In this document: piece after piece, positions 1 through 6,160 of the stretch
Position numbering within the stretch: the first letter of the stretch is position 1
How the letters are laid out: every line of letters begins with the position of its first letter
Source of the DNA: Mobilitalea sp.
GTDB lineage: Bacteria > Bacillota_A > Clostridia > Lachnospirales > Lachnospiraceae
Assembly (NCBI GenBank): GCA_029974875.1
Contig: JARKQP010000194.1
Coordinates: forward strand, 1-9,072
Reading direction: 5' to 3'
Length of the DNA stretch: 9,072 nt
Position numbers and translations under genes: made by a program
Notes under the pieces: model-generated
The model's input: only the letters and a program-made list of their open reading frames with translations
Told to the model about the DNA's origin: nothing
Databases searched by the model: none

Positions 1-151
1 GCTATGCCATGAGCTCCTAGGTTTACCGGAGAACCTGGAGGTTGTCGCACTGTTACCCCTGGGGTATCCAAAGGGTGAGAGAACCGCGGAGTTTCGCCGC
101 AAGAGTCTGGAGGAGATTGTAAGCTGGGAAAGATATCAAGCCACCCAGTAA
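1..151 (+). CDS. Nitroreductase family protein, C-terminal fragment
   Basis: Reading from base 2 gives 49 codons and a TAA at 149-151; the gene begins outside the window. The visible end contains LGLPENLEVVALLPLGYP followed by R-x(6)-L-x-EIV-x-WE. This is the usual C-terminal signature of FMN-dependent nitroreductase-fold proteins (small NAD(P)H-dependent flavoproteins reducing nitro compounds, quinones or flavins). The 'GxPExLEVVALLPLGYP' strand is the recognisable part. Substrate cannot be inferred because the FMN-binding N-terminal half is missing. The gene converges on pfp and is followed nine bases later by a long hairpin terminator. Family assignment is fairly secure; exact function is unknown. 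Confidence 0.72.
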   Translation, partial: LCHELLGLPENLEVVALLPLGYPKGERTAEFRRKSLEEIVSWERYQATQ

Positions 152-159
152 AAAAATTT

Positions 160-228
160 AAAAAAAGATATATCAGTGAGGAGACGGTTGCTTACTTTAT
201 CCGCTTCTTCCCCGATATATCTTTTTTT
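160..228. terminator. Bidirectional hairpin terminator
   Basis: Perfect 15-bp arms AAAAAAAGATATATC (160-174) and GATATATCTTTTTTT (214-228) enclose a second stem. That inner stem is GAGGAGACGG (178-187) against CCGCTTCTTC (201-210), with two G-U pairs and one mismatch, leaving a 13-nt loop. The + strand ends in a T7 run; the - strand ends in a T7 run followed by AAATTTTTT. It can therefore serve both the nitroreductase-like gene on + and pfp on -. No other good terminator is seen downstream of pfp. Confidence 0.8.
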
Positions 229-233
229 ATGAT

Positions 234-454
234 GATTATTTTTATGACTTAATCTATGTTGCACGATTATTTTTGTGGACTTGATCTATATTGCACGATT
301 GTTTTTGTGGACTTGATCTATGTTGCACGATTATTTTTGTGGACTTGATCTATGTTGCACGATTATTTTTGTGGACTTGATCTATATTGCACGATTATTT
401 TTGTGACTTCATCCATGTTGCACGATTGTTTTTGTGATTTAATCTATATGGCGT
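234..454. repeat. Seven-copy 31/32-bp direct tandem repeat
   Basis: Units begin with GATTRTTTTT and end with TTGCAC. They lie at 234-264, 265-296, 297-328, 329-360, 361-392, 393-423 and about 424-454 (last one degenerate). The four inner copies are 32 bp with GTGGACTTGATC and differ from each other at only one or two sites. The outer three are 31-bp types lacking one G and more diverged. There are no spacers between units and no internal dyad, so it is not a CRISPR array. It does not code: the unit length is not a multiple of three and stops occur. It lies between two convergent 3' ends, so a pfp transcript running to the hairpin at 160-228 would carry it as 3' UTR. Confidence 0.9.
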
Positions 455-508
455 AGCCAGTTATATAATAATAAATATCTTAAACGTGCATTATAGGAGT
501 CAATGAAA

Positions 509-1732
509 CTATCTGCCCGTTACGTTCAATATCTTATCCGCCCTTGGCGCACGCAGCATGTGGGCAGCAGGCATATCGCTGCCTAATAGCGGCTGCAGAT
601 AATACTTAAAGGCATCCGTAACGTTATTGCCCTGGCTGTTGATGAAATTCTCCGGCATTAATTTTGTCTTACCGGCAACATTCTTTAAATCAGTCATTTT
701 ATAATCTACGGAGTAGAGTCCCGTACGGTTAATTGTAATGGATCCGTCAATATTATGCCAGATGGCAAATTGGGCAGCCTTTTCACCAACCTCCCTGGCC
801 TCATACTGGTCGACAGGGGAAACACAGCCCATGAAGGATCTTTGCAGATAACCAAGGGTGTCGGAACGGACCCTGGTAATTCCAAGCTTCCCTTTGATTT
901 CGCCGGCGAGCAGGTCACCTAAGGCTCCGGTGCCGGATAATTGGGCATTTCCATGGGAATCCGTTTCCTTGCTTACTAATTTTGTTACAATCGGAACACC
1001 ATTTTCATCCTGGATTCCTTCCGACACGGCGATAATACAGCGCCCGTATTTGTCATAGACTCCCTTGACATCCATAAGGAAGCTGTCGATATTAAAATGA
1101 CGCTCCGGCAGGTAAATCAGATGGGGGCCGTCATCAGGATATTTCTGGGCAATGGAGGACGCAGCCGTCAAAAAGCCCGCATGGCGTCCCATAACAACAC
1201 CGATATGCACGCCCGGAAGGGCTCTATTGTCAAGATTAAGACCGATGAAGGACTGGGCAACGAACCTTGCCGCAGAAGGATAACCGGGAGTATGGTCATT
1301 CATCATCAGGTCATTGTCAATCGTTTTTGGAATGTGGATAGCCCGGAACTCATAGCCGGAGGATTCCGCCTGTTCGTTAACGATTCTTACGGTATCGGCA
1401 GAATCATTTCCCCCGATATAGAAGAAATAACGGACATTATGGGCTTGGAATACCTTAAATATCTCCTTGCAATACGCCTCATCAGGCTTGTCCCTGGTTG
1501 AAAATAATGCAGAGGAGGGAGTGATGGCGACCTGCTCCAGGTTATTGGTCGTCTCCTGTGTTAAATCCATGAACTCCTCGTTGATAATACCATGAACCCC
1601 ATTAATTGCTCCATATACCTTAGTGATCTGTGGAAATTTCCTAGATTCCAGCACGGCTCCTACCAGTGACTGGTTAATGACAGCGGTGGGACCACCGCCC
1701 TGTGCTACAACTACTTTTCCTTCAAGTACCAT
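509..1732 (-). CDS. pfp: Pyrophosphate-type 6-phosphofructokinase
   Basis: The 407-aa protein catalyses phosphorylation of fructose 6-phosphate to fructose 1,6-bisphosphate in glycolysis (cytoplasmic). Phosphofructokinase motifs seen are GGGPT (12-16), IGGND (106-110), PKTIDND (135-141, with the catalytic TIDND), MGRHAG (181-186), YLPE (207-210) and the sugar-phosphate region RSDTLGYLQR (289-298). Lys136, where ATP enzymes have Gly, and Asp110, at the position of the second Gly of the ATP-type GGDG, are the known marks of pyrophosphate-dependent enzymes. PPi use, and hence reversibility, is therefore predicted but not proven. Position 109 is Asn rather than the usual Asp. Length fits this roughly 400-residue clade rather than the 320-residue bacterial ATP enzyme. 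The start is supported by AAAGGAGTG 9-11 nt upstream. It lies downstream of the chemoreceptor gene on the same strand but has its own promoter. Confidence 0.9.
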   Translation of the reverse strand: MVLEGKVVVAQGGGPTAVINQSLVGAVLESRKFPQITKVYGAINGVHGIINEEFMDLTQETTNNLEQVAITPSSALFSTRDKPDEAYCKEIFKVFQAHNVRYFFYIGGNDSADTVRIVNEQAESSGYEFRAIHIPKTIDNDLMMNDHTPGYPSAARFVAQSFIGLNLDNRALPGVHIGVVMGRHAGFLTAASSIAQKYPDDGPHLIYLPERHFNIDSFLMDVKGVYDKYGRCIIAVSEGIQDENGVPIVTKLVSKETDSHGNAQLSGTGALGDLLAGEIKGKLGITRVRSDTLGYLQRSFMGCVSPVDQYEAREVGEKAAQFAIWHNIDGSITINRTGLYSVDYKMTDLKNVAGKTKLMPENFINSQGNNVTDAFKYYLQPLLGSDMPAAHMLRAPRADKILNVTGR

Positions 1733-1881
1733 AAATTACAACACTCCTTTACTTTTCGTTAAAATGCTTGATAAGATTGTCAAAGCTTATGTCATTTACA
1801 ACTTAATGCACAATACTGGTGGTAATCTTTGGTAATAACATATCTAATTAGGTAGAACTATGCAATATTAGGTCTGTCCGA

Positions 1882-1918
1882 GCTGTTAATAATGAACATT
1901 GTACCACATTTTAACAGC
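1882..1918. promoter_or_regulatory. Inverted repeat spanning the pfp -10 (possible operator)
   Basis: Perfect 8-bp arms GCTGTTAA (1882-1889) and TTAACAGC (1911-1918) are separated by 21 bp and centred on 1900, within the -10 element. The predicted start site lies between the arms, so the transcript holds only one arm. A DNA-level operator is more likely than an RNA hairpin. The half-site TGTTAA resembles the half-site of the redox repressor Rex, but Rex sites have a much shorter spacer, so no regulator is assigned. Confidence 0.35.
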
Positions 1919-1927
1919 ATCTGTAAA
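1898..1927 (-). promoter_or_regulatory. Predicted sigma-A promoter of pfp
   Basis: On the - strand there is TTTACA (1922-1927), an 18-bp spacer and TACAAT (1898-1903) preceded by TG one base upstream, an extended -10. Predicted transcription starts near 1891, giving a leader of about 160 nt before pfp. It lies just after the terminator of the upstream chemoreceptor gene, so pfp is probably transcribed on its own. Confidence 0.6.
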
Positions 1928-1937
1928 CATGGGGCTT

Positions 1938-1968
1938 AAAAAAATATCATCACACCCACGGCTGCGGG
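1938..1968 (-). terminator. Probable terminator of the chemoreceptor gene
   Basis: On the - strand a short stem CCCGC/GTGGG (one G-U pair, loop AGCC, + positions 1955-1968) is followed after an 11-nt gap by a T7 run (1938-1944). The stem is only 5 bp and the T run is displaced, so it may be weak. It is 15 bases past the chemoreceptor stop and just before the pfp promoter. Confidence 0.4.
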
Positions 1969-1983
1969 GATTTTCCATTTAAA

Positions 1984-4116
1984 TTATACTGTAAATTTTC
2001 CGGCGCTTGTTTCCAGCTCATCAATAACCTTGACCAGATTGACAACCTCCTGTCCCATTTTCTGGACCGATGCCAGATTCTGTTCTGTGGCTGCGGATAT
2101 TTCTTCCGTACTTGCTGAGGTTTCCTCCGATATGCTTGCAAGGTTTTCAATCATCCCGACAACTTCATTTGCATTATTTTCAAGGGATCCGATATCATGT
2201 ATTACTTTTTCAAAAAACTGGTTGATTTTTTGGTTGGACTGCTTCATCTGCCCGAAGGATAGGATGGTTTCGTCCACTGATTTTTCTTGTTCCTCTATAA
2301 TTGCTTCCGTATGGTTCATTTCTGTATGGGCGTCCGTAATACTGCTTTGGATATCCAGGATCAGTGTGCTGATTTTTTGCGTTGCTTTAGAGGATTGTTC
2401 AGCCAGCTTTCCGATTTCACCGGCCACTACTGCAAAGCCCTTTCCCTGGACACCGGCTCTTGCGGCTTCAATGGAGGCATTTAGCGCAAGTAAATTGGTC
2501 TGCTCCGCAATTCCATCAATGGTATTGATTATGGACTCGATTTCCATTGACCTGCCGGAAAGAGAATTAATTGCATCAGATACTTTAATGGTTGCCTGCT
2601 TGCTTTCCTCCATTTTTTCTTTTTGGTAGCTGATACTCTGTGAATTTAGCTCCATTACCTGGTCTGACTCAGAGATTAACGCTGCCGAGGATTTTGCATC
2701 ACTGGACAGTTTTAATAAGTTTTCCAGCATTTTTTGGATCATTACATTTTCATTCTGTGTGCTGCTTGCCTGTTCACTTATGCCCCGGGCTATTTCTGAA
2801 ATCGAAGCGGTAATCTGTTCCGAGGATTTTTCAACATACTTGGCATTCCCCTCTAATTCTGTACAGGAGGTATCAATCTGCCCTACGACAGCTTTAATAT
2901 CAGACATCAGTAGCTTCATATTATTACATAAATTCATGAAAGCAGCAGATAATATTCCTATTTCATGCTCCTTGTTCCCATATCGGACCAGGTTATCGCT
3001 ATAGGACAGGTTCCCCAGGGCTATCTGCTCGGCATCCTTGGTTATGATACGGATTGGCTTGATAATTAGTCTGTTCAATAAAATAGTTAAAAAGCCAATT
3101 AACAGAGCTACTGCAACCAGCAATATGGCAATATTGAGCACAAAGGTTTGGTTGATGGAAGCGTATACCTCATCACTCGGCCTATGGATAATAAATTTTA
3201 ATCCAGTATCCCCGATTGGAGTGGATACTACAAAATATTCCCCTTTATTACCGGGCACTCTTTGGAGCTTTGTCCCTTCTTCCTGCAAAATTGCTGCGCC
3301 CGTATCACTTAATATATTATCTGCTTCCTCCGTAATTTTTTCATTCAGGTTTTTGCTGGTTTCAGGATGTCCCAAATAGGTTCCTTGGCTTGTTATAATA
3401 TACGCGAAGCCGTTTGTGCCTATTTTAATGGCTGCGATATTCTGCTGCAATTCTTCCAGACCAATATCCAGGGTGACAACTCCGACCTTTTTTCCATTTT
3501 TAACGATGGTACTCGTGGCAGTAATCATTGGAACACCGGTAACTGTGTCAGCATAGGGTTCACTCCAGATAACCGGCTTGTCATACCGAAAACCGTCCTG
3601 GTACCAGTCATTCTGAAAATAATCCGTCTCTTCGTTGCTATAATCCCAGGTTAATTCGATCTTGTCCCCATCCCTGTACATGTAGGGGCCGTAATATTTG
3701 TTACTTTTATCATATTCATAAGGCTCCAGCCAAAAGCCGCCGCCGACAATTGACTTGTCTTTTTCCAGGTGTTTCTTAAGAAGCCCCAAGGAAAGCTCCG
3801 TATCATACTCCGGCATGGAGCCTATGGTTAGCGCATAGGAATGGGTAGCCTCACCCCACCTCCCAAATTCTGTGTTGACGCTGGCGGCTTCCTTTTCAGC
3901 TTGTGCCTGCAGGCTTTTGTATACTTCATTTGTAATAAGCCTGTTAAAGTTGGTGAAGCTAAAGCCGATCTGAACCGTAAATATTACCAAAATAAAAAGC
4001 ACCGATAAAGTAATAGCAATGCTTTTAATGCTTCTAAACTTTACGATGCTGCGCCTACGATTCATGTCCGAAAGTTTCCGCTTACTTGGTTTTACATTCT
4101 TAGATGTTTTTTCCAT
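1984..4116 (-). CDS. Methyl-accepting chemotaxis protein with extracellular CACHE sensor
   Basis: Transmembrane chemoreceptor that senses an external ligand and signals through CheW/CheA to the flagellar motor. Numbering from the chosen start (710 aa): basic cytoplasmic tail, TM1 about 32-56, extracellular double-CACHE-like domain about 65-320, TM2 about 325-347, HAMP about 348-400, then a long helical signalling domain. Its conserved hairpin tip includes [20 protein letters not shown] followed by [16 protein letters not shown] (about 536-575). The C-terminus lacks a CheR/CheB-tethering pentapeptide. The sensor keeps the W171-Y172, Y188-x-D190 and D217 pattern of amino-acid-binding dCACHE domains, but has Asn169 where the ligand-binding Arg is expected, so the ligand is unknown. 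The start at 4116 is preferred because AGAGAGG lies 7 nt upstream. An in-frame ATG at 4149 (721 aa) has no clear ribosome binding site. Confidence 0.92.
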   Translation of the reverse strand: MEKTSKNVKPSKRKLSDMNRRRSIVKFRSIKSIAITLSVLFILVIFTVQIGFSFTNFNRLITNEVYKSLQAQAEKEAASVNTEFGRWGEATHSYALTIGSMPEYDTELSLGLLKKHLEKDKSIVGGGFWLEPYEYDKSNKYYGPYMYRDGDKIELTWDYSNEETDYFQNDWYQDGFRYDKPVIWSEPYADTVTGVPMITATSTIVKNGKKVGVVTLDIGLEELQQNIAAIKIGTNGFAYIITSQGTYLGHPETSKNLNEKITEEADNILSDTGAAILQEEGTKLQRVPGNKGEYFVVSTPIGDTGLKFIIHRPSDEVYASINQTFVLNIAILLVAVALLIGFLTILLNRLIIKPIRIITKDAEQIALGNLSYSDNLVRYGNKEHEIGILSAAFMNLCNNMKLLMSDIKAVVGQIDTSCTELEGNAKYVEKSSEQITASISEIARGISEQASSTQNENVMIQKMLENLLKLSSDAKSSAALISESDQVMELNSQSISYQKEKMEESKQATIKVSDAINSLSGRSMEIESIINTIDGIAEQTNLLALNASIEAARAGVQGKGFAVVAGEIGKLAEQSSKATQKISTLILDIQSSITDAHTEMNHTEAIIEEQEKSVDETILSFGQMKQSNQKINQFFEKVIHDIGSLENNANEVVGMIENLASISEETSASTEEISAATEQNLASVQKMGQEVVNLVKVIDELETSAGKFTV

Positions 4117-4174
4117 AGACGTACCTCTCTTCATAAATGTGTTTATCATTTGTAGGAAGAGCCCAAATGTACAT
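4100..4174 (-). CDS. Possible 24-codon leader ORF overlapping the chemoreceptor start
   Basis: ATG at 4174 is preceded by AAAGGAGCT (4181-4189), with the GGAG core 8 nt away; this is a better site than the one used by the chemoreceptor itself. The frame runs 24 codons (starting [12 protein letters not shown]) to TAA at 4100-4102, out of frame with and overlapping the chemoreceptor start by 17 nt. The chemoreceptor's ribosome binding site lies inside it, so translational coupling or leader-peptide control is possible. The predicted transcription start falls at the very beginning of the ribosome binding site, which weakens the case. No homology is recognised. Confidence 0.3.
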   Translation of the reverse strand: MYIWALPTNDKHIYEERYVYGKNI

Positions 4175-4195
4175 TATTTAAGCTCCTTTGGCTTT

Positions 4196-4224
4196 ATTTT
4201 AGCATAAGGTGCAAATACTGTAAA
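4196..4224 (-). promoter_or_regulatory. Predicted sigma-A promoter of the chemoreceptor gene
   Basis: On the - strand TTTACA (4219-4224), a 17-bp spacer and TAAAAT (4196-4201) with an upstream TG give an extended -10. It resembles a vegetative promoter rather than the sigma-D motility type (TAAA and GCCGATAA), for which no match was seen. Predicted start is near 4189. Confidence 0.55.
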
Positions 4225-4293
4225 GCTAAGTTAACGCCATATGAATCTTTTAAAAAATTTTTAGGTAAAAAAAGGTTTAGCGGTTCTTTTATA

Positions 4294-4323
4294 TTGCCTT
4301 ATAACAGGGCAAAGAGCTATAAT
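4294..4323 (+). promoter_or_regulatory. Candidate upstream promoter of the deacetylase operon
   Basis: TTGCCT (4294-4299), an 18-bp spacer and a perfect TATAAT (4318-4323). The start would be near 4330, giving a leader of about 205 nt. A 6-bp inverted repeat, AGCTAT (4315-4320) and ATAGCT (4331-4336), overlaps the -10 and the start site and could be an operator. Confidence 0.4.
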
Positions 4324-4403
4324 AAATTACATAGCTGTTACAAGATCTTAACTTTATTTGACATAGATTTAATTTAATCGTAAGGAATTAATAACTCAAT
4401 TTA

Positions 4404-4412
4404 TGTTATACT
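4404..4412 (+). promoter_or_regulatory. Candidate proximal extended -10 promoter of the deacetylase operon
   Basis: TGTTATACT is an extended -10 (TG, one base, TATACT at 4407-4412) without a convincing -35. The start would be near 4419, leaving a leader of about 115 nt. It is an alternative to the 4294-4323 promoter. Confidence 0.3.
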
Positions 4413-4534
4413 TTGTTGTAAAGGGATGAATTTCAGTATAGCGTTATAGTCAATTGTGGGACAATATAAGCAGTGGGGATTTTAGGTTTTACAATTAACT
4501 TAAGCATAGAATTACTAAGAGAGGAATTGGAAAA

Positions 4535-5986
4535 ATGGGTAGGTTAAGCTCTGATAACAATAACGGGAATGGACAGCTGCGAAAAGTCTTTTATATAGTA
4601 GGTGCAGCCGTCATTATATTATCAATTTTATTCGGTTTAAGCTGGTTTATAAATAGGATCCAGGCGGGAATATATGGCAGCAATGAGAAATCGGAACAGG
4701 TAATTCAAACTGTGGGAACGAACCAGGAGGACGCGCCGGAAGAGGAAGCTTCGGGGGATATATTGGAAGAGAAAGCTCCGGAGGATGCGCTTGAAGCGGA
4801 GCAAGCAGATAATGAAAGTACCTTGCGGCAGGAGCTGGTCTCCCAGGCAGAGCGGTTAGCCCTGGGCTATGATTATGAGGGTGCCCTTAGCCTGATCAAA
4901 GGTTATGTGGGAGAAGCAGGGGATTATAATCAGTATGATGAATTGTCGGGAGCCTATAGCAGGCTGGAACAGGAACAAGCCTCATTGGTGTTATATGGAG
5001 GGGAATATACCTCCATCACCCAGATCAACCATATATTTTTCCATTCACTGGTCGCTGATAATTCCAAAGCCTTTGACGGGGACAGAAGAAGCAGGGGCTA
5101 TAACATGTATATGACGACCATACCGGAGTTTAATAAGATTATTGATAAAATGTACCGGGATGGATATGTCCTGGTCAAAATGGCTGACCTGGTGAAGAAG
5201 GAAACCCTGGAGGACGGGACAACCCGTTATGTTGAAAATCCGATTTATCTGAGGGCAGGAAAAAAGCCATTTATACTTTCACAGGATGATGTGAACTATT
5301 ACAGCTATATGGACGGAGATGGATTTGCAACGAGGATAGTAATCGGCAAGGATGGCAAGCCCACCTGTGAAATGCTGCAGGAGGACGGCACCACGGCTAC
5401 GGGGGCATTTGACATCGTGCCGATTTTGGATGCATTTATTGAAGCACATCCGGATTTCTCATATAAGGGTGCCCGGGGACTGCTTGCCCTGACCGGTTAT
5501 GAAGGTGTCCTGGGCTACCGTACTAATGACGAGGCCTCGCCGACCTACGAAAAGGATAAAGCAGACGTAAAGGAAGTGGTTAAGGCATTAAAGGAGGAAG
5601 GCTGGGAGTTTAGCTCACACAGCTGGGGACACAAGGATATGTATGCGATATCCTATGAGCTGTTAAAAAGGGATACGGACCGTTGGCTGAAGGAAGTCGC
5701 CCCATTGGTCGGGGAAACAGATATCCTGGTATTCCCCTTCGGAATTGATATAGAAAAGACGGTGGATTCCTACAGAGGTGATAAATATAAGTACCTGAAG
5801 GAGCATGGTTTTAATATCTTTGTAGGCGTATATAAGGAACCCTGGATGCAGATTAAGAAAGACTATGTCAGAATGACGAGAAGGCCCTTGGACGGACAGG
5901 CCATGCTCCAATTTCCGGACAGGCTGAAGGATCTGTTTGACGTGAAGGATGTCCTGGATTCGGGGCGGCCTGCCAGGGACTGGTAG
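4535..5986 (+). CDS. Membrane-anchored polysaccharide deacetylase-like protein
   Basis: 483 aa. One N-terminal membrane segment (about 18-40) after a short hydrophilic tail predicts an extracytoplasmic body anchored at the membrane. An acidic linker (about 60-95) and a helical TPR-like stretch (about 97-150) follow. The NodB/CE4-like catalytic region runs about 160-460. Its metal triad is visible as Asp251-Asp252 in SQDDVNYY and His362/His366 in SHSWGH; VFPFG (399-403) fits the later substrate-loop motif. The gap between the Asp motif and the HxxxH motif is about 110 residues, longer than in typical CE4 enzymes. Predicted role is removal of acetyl groups from a cell-wall or surface glycan; the substrate is unknown. 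The start follows GAGAGG by 10 nt. The lipoprotein gene lies 121 nt downstream with no terminator between, so the two are probably cotranscribed. Confidence 0.82.
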   Translation: MGRLSSDNNNGNGQLRKVFYIVGAAVIILSILFGLSWFINRIQAGIYGSNEKSEQVIQTVGTNQEDAPEEEASGDILEEKAPEDALEAEQADNESTLRQELVSQAERLALGYDYEGALSLIKGYVGEAGDYNQYDELSGAYSRLEQEQASLVLYGGEYTSITQINHIFFHSLVADNSKAFDGDRRSRGYNMYMTTIPEFNKIIDKMYRDGYVLVKMADLVKKETLEDGTTRYVENPIYLRAGKKPFILSQDDVNYYSYMDGDGFATRIVIGKDGKPTCEMLQEDGTTATGAFDIVPILDAFIEAHPDFSYKGARGLLALTGYEGVLGYRTNDEASPTYEKDKADVKEVVKALKEEGWEFSSHSWGHKDMYAISYELLKRDTDRWLKEVAPLVGETDILVFPFGIDIEKTVDSYRGDKYKYLKEHGFNIFVGVYKEPWMQIKKDYVRMTRRPLDGQAMLQFPDRLKDLFDVKDVLDSGRPARDW

Positions 5987-6061
5987 TTTTATGGAACATA
6001 TCTGGAAGTATAATCGTCCAATCCATGCAGAGAAAAATATATCATAGGACCGGAGGGTCTT

Positions 6062-6160
6062 ATGGAACAAAAGTTTAATACTGTTTCTGCAGTAGAAGGA
6101 GGTTGCCATGAAAAAAATAATTCTGTCATTTGGCATTGTTATGCTGATGATTATTCTTAG
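6062..6160 (+). CDS. Possible 32-codon ORF overlapping the lipoprotein start
   Basis: ATG at 6062 follows GGAGGG (6052-6057) at close spacing and reads 32 codons (starting MEQKFNTVSAVEGG) to TAG at 6158-6160. It is in a different frame from the lipoprotein gene, whose ribosome binding site AGAAGGAGG and start lie inside it. The GGAG lies in the loop of a hairpin with 6-bp arms AGGACC (6046-6051) and GGTCTT (6056-6061). It could couple translation or be chance. No homologue is recognised. Confidence 0.22.
   Translation: MEQKFNTVSAVEGGCHEKNNSVIWHCYADDYS

Larger units (their letters stand above)
4175..4534. other. Divergent intergenic regulatory region
   Basis: This AT-rich spacer separates the chemoreceptor (-) from the deacetylase operon (+). 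It contains the chemoreceptor promoter (4196-4224) and two candidate rightward promoters (4294-4323 and 4404-4412). It also has a stem TTGCC/GGCAA around 4294-4313, a 6-bp dyad AGCTAT/ATAGCT (4315-4336) over the first rightward -10, and a small dyad ATTGT-GGG-ACAAT (4453-4465). No tRNA, riboswitch or longer coding frame was recognised. Confidence 0.6.

Noticed and set aside
234..454. Possible CRISPR array or plasmid-type iterons
   Set aside because: Units abut with no variable spacers, there is no dyad in the unit and no cas gene. There is no replication initiator gene nearby. TGTGGACTT in the unit matches the DnaA box only in part.
1097..1501. Open frame of 134 codons on + inside pfp
   Set aside because: It is antisense to the well-supported pfp gene, has no recognisable domain and is a shadow of the GC-rich codon pattern.
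1778..1783. TTGACA on the - strand as a second pfp promoter
   Set aside because: No acceptable -10 lies 16-18 bp downstream; only TAACGA or AACGAA is found.
2030..2629. Open frame of 199 codons on + inside the chemoreceptor gene
   Set aside because: It is antisense to the conserved signalling domain; its composition is a mirror of the coiled-coil coding strand and it shows no family motif.
4117..4149. Start of the chemoreceptor at 4149
   Set aside because: No ribosome binding site precedes it, while AGAGAGG precedes the ATG at 4116 at good spacing; the extra 11 residues are not needed for any domain.
4358..4363. TTGACA on + as -35 for the deacetylase operon
   Set aside because: At 17-bp spacing the -10 would be TAAGGA, a poor match, and the TATACT at 4407-4412 is too far away.
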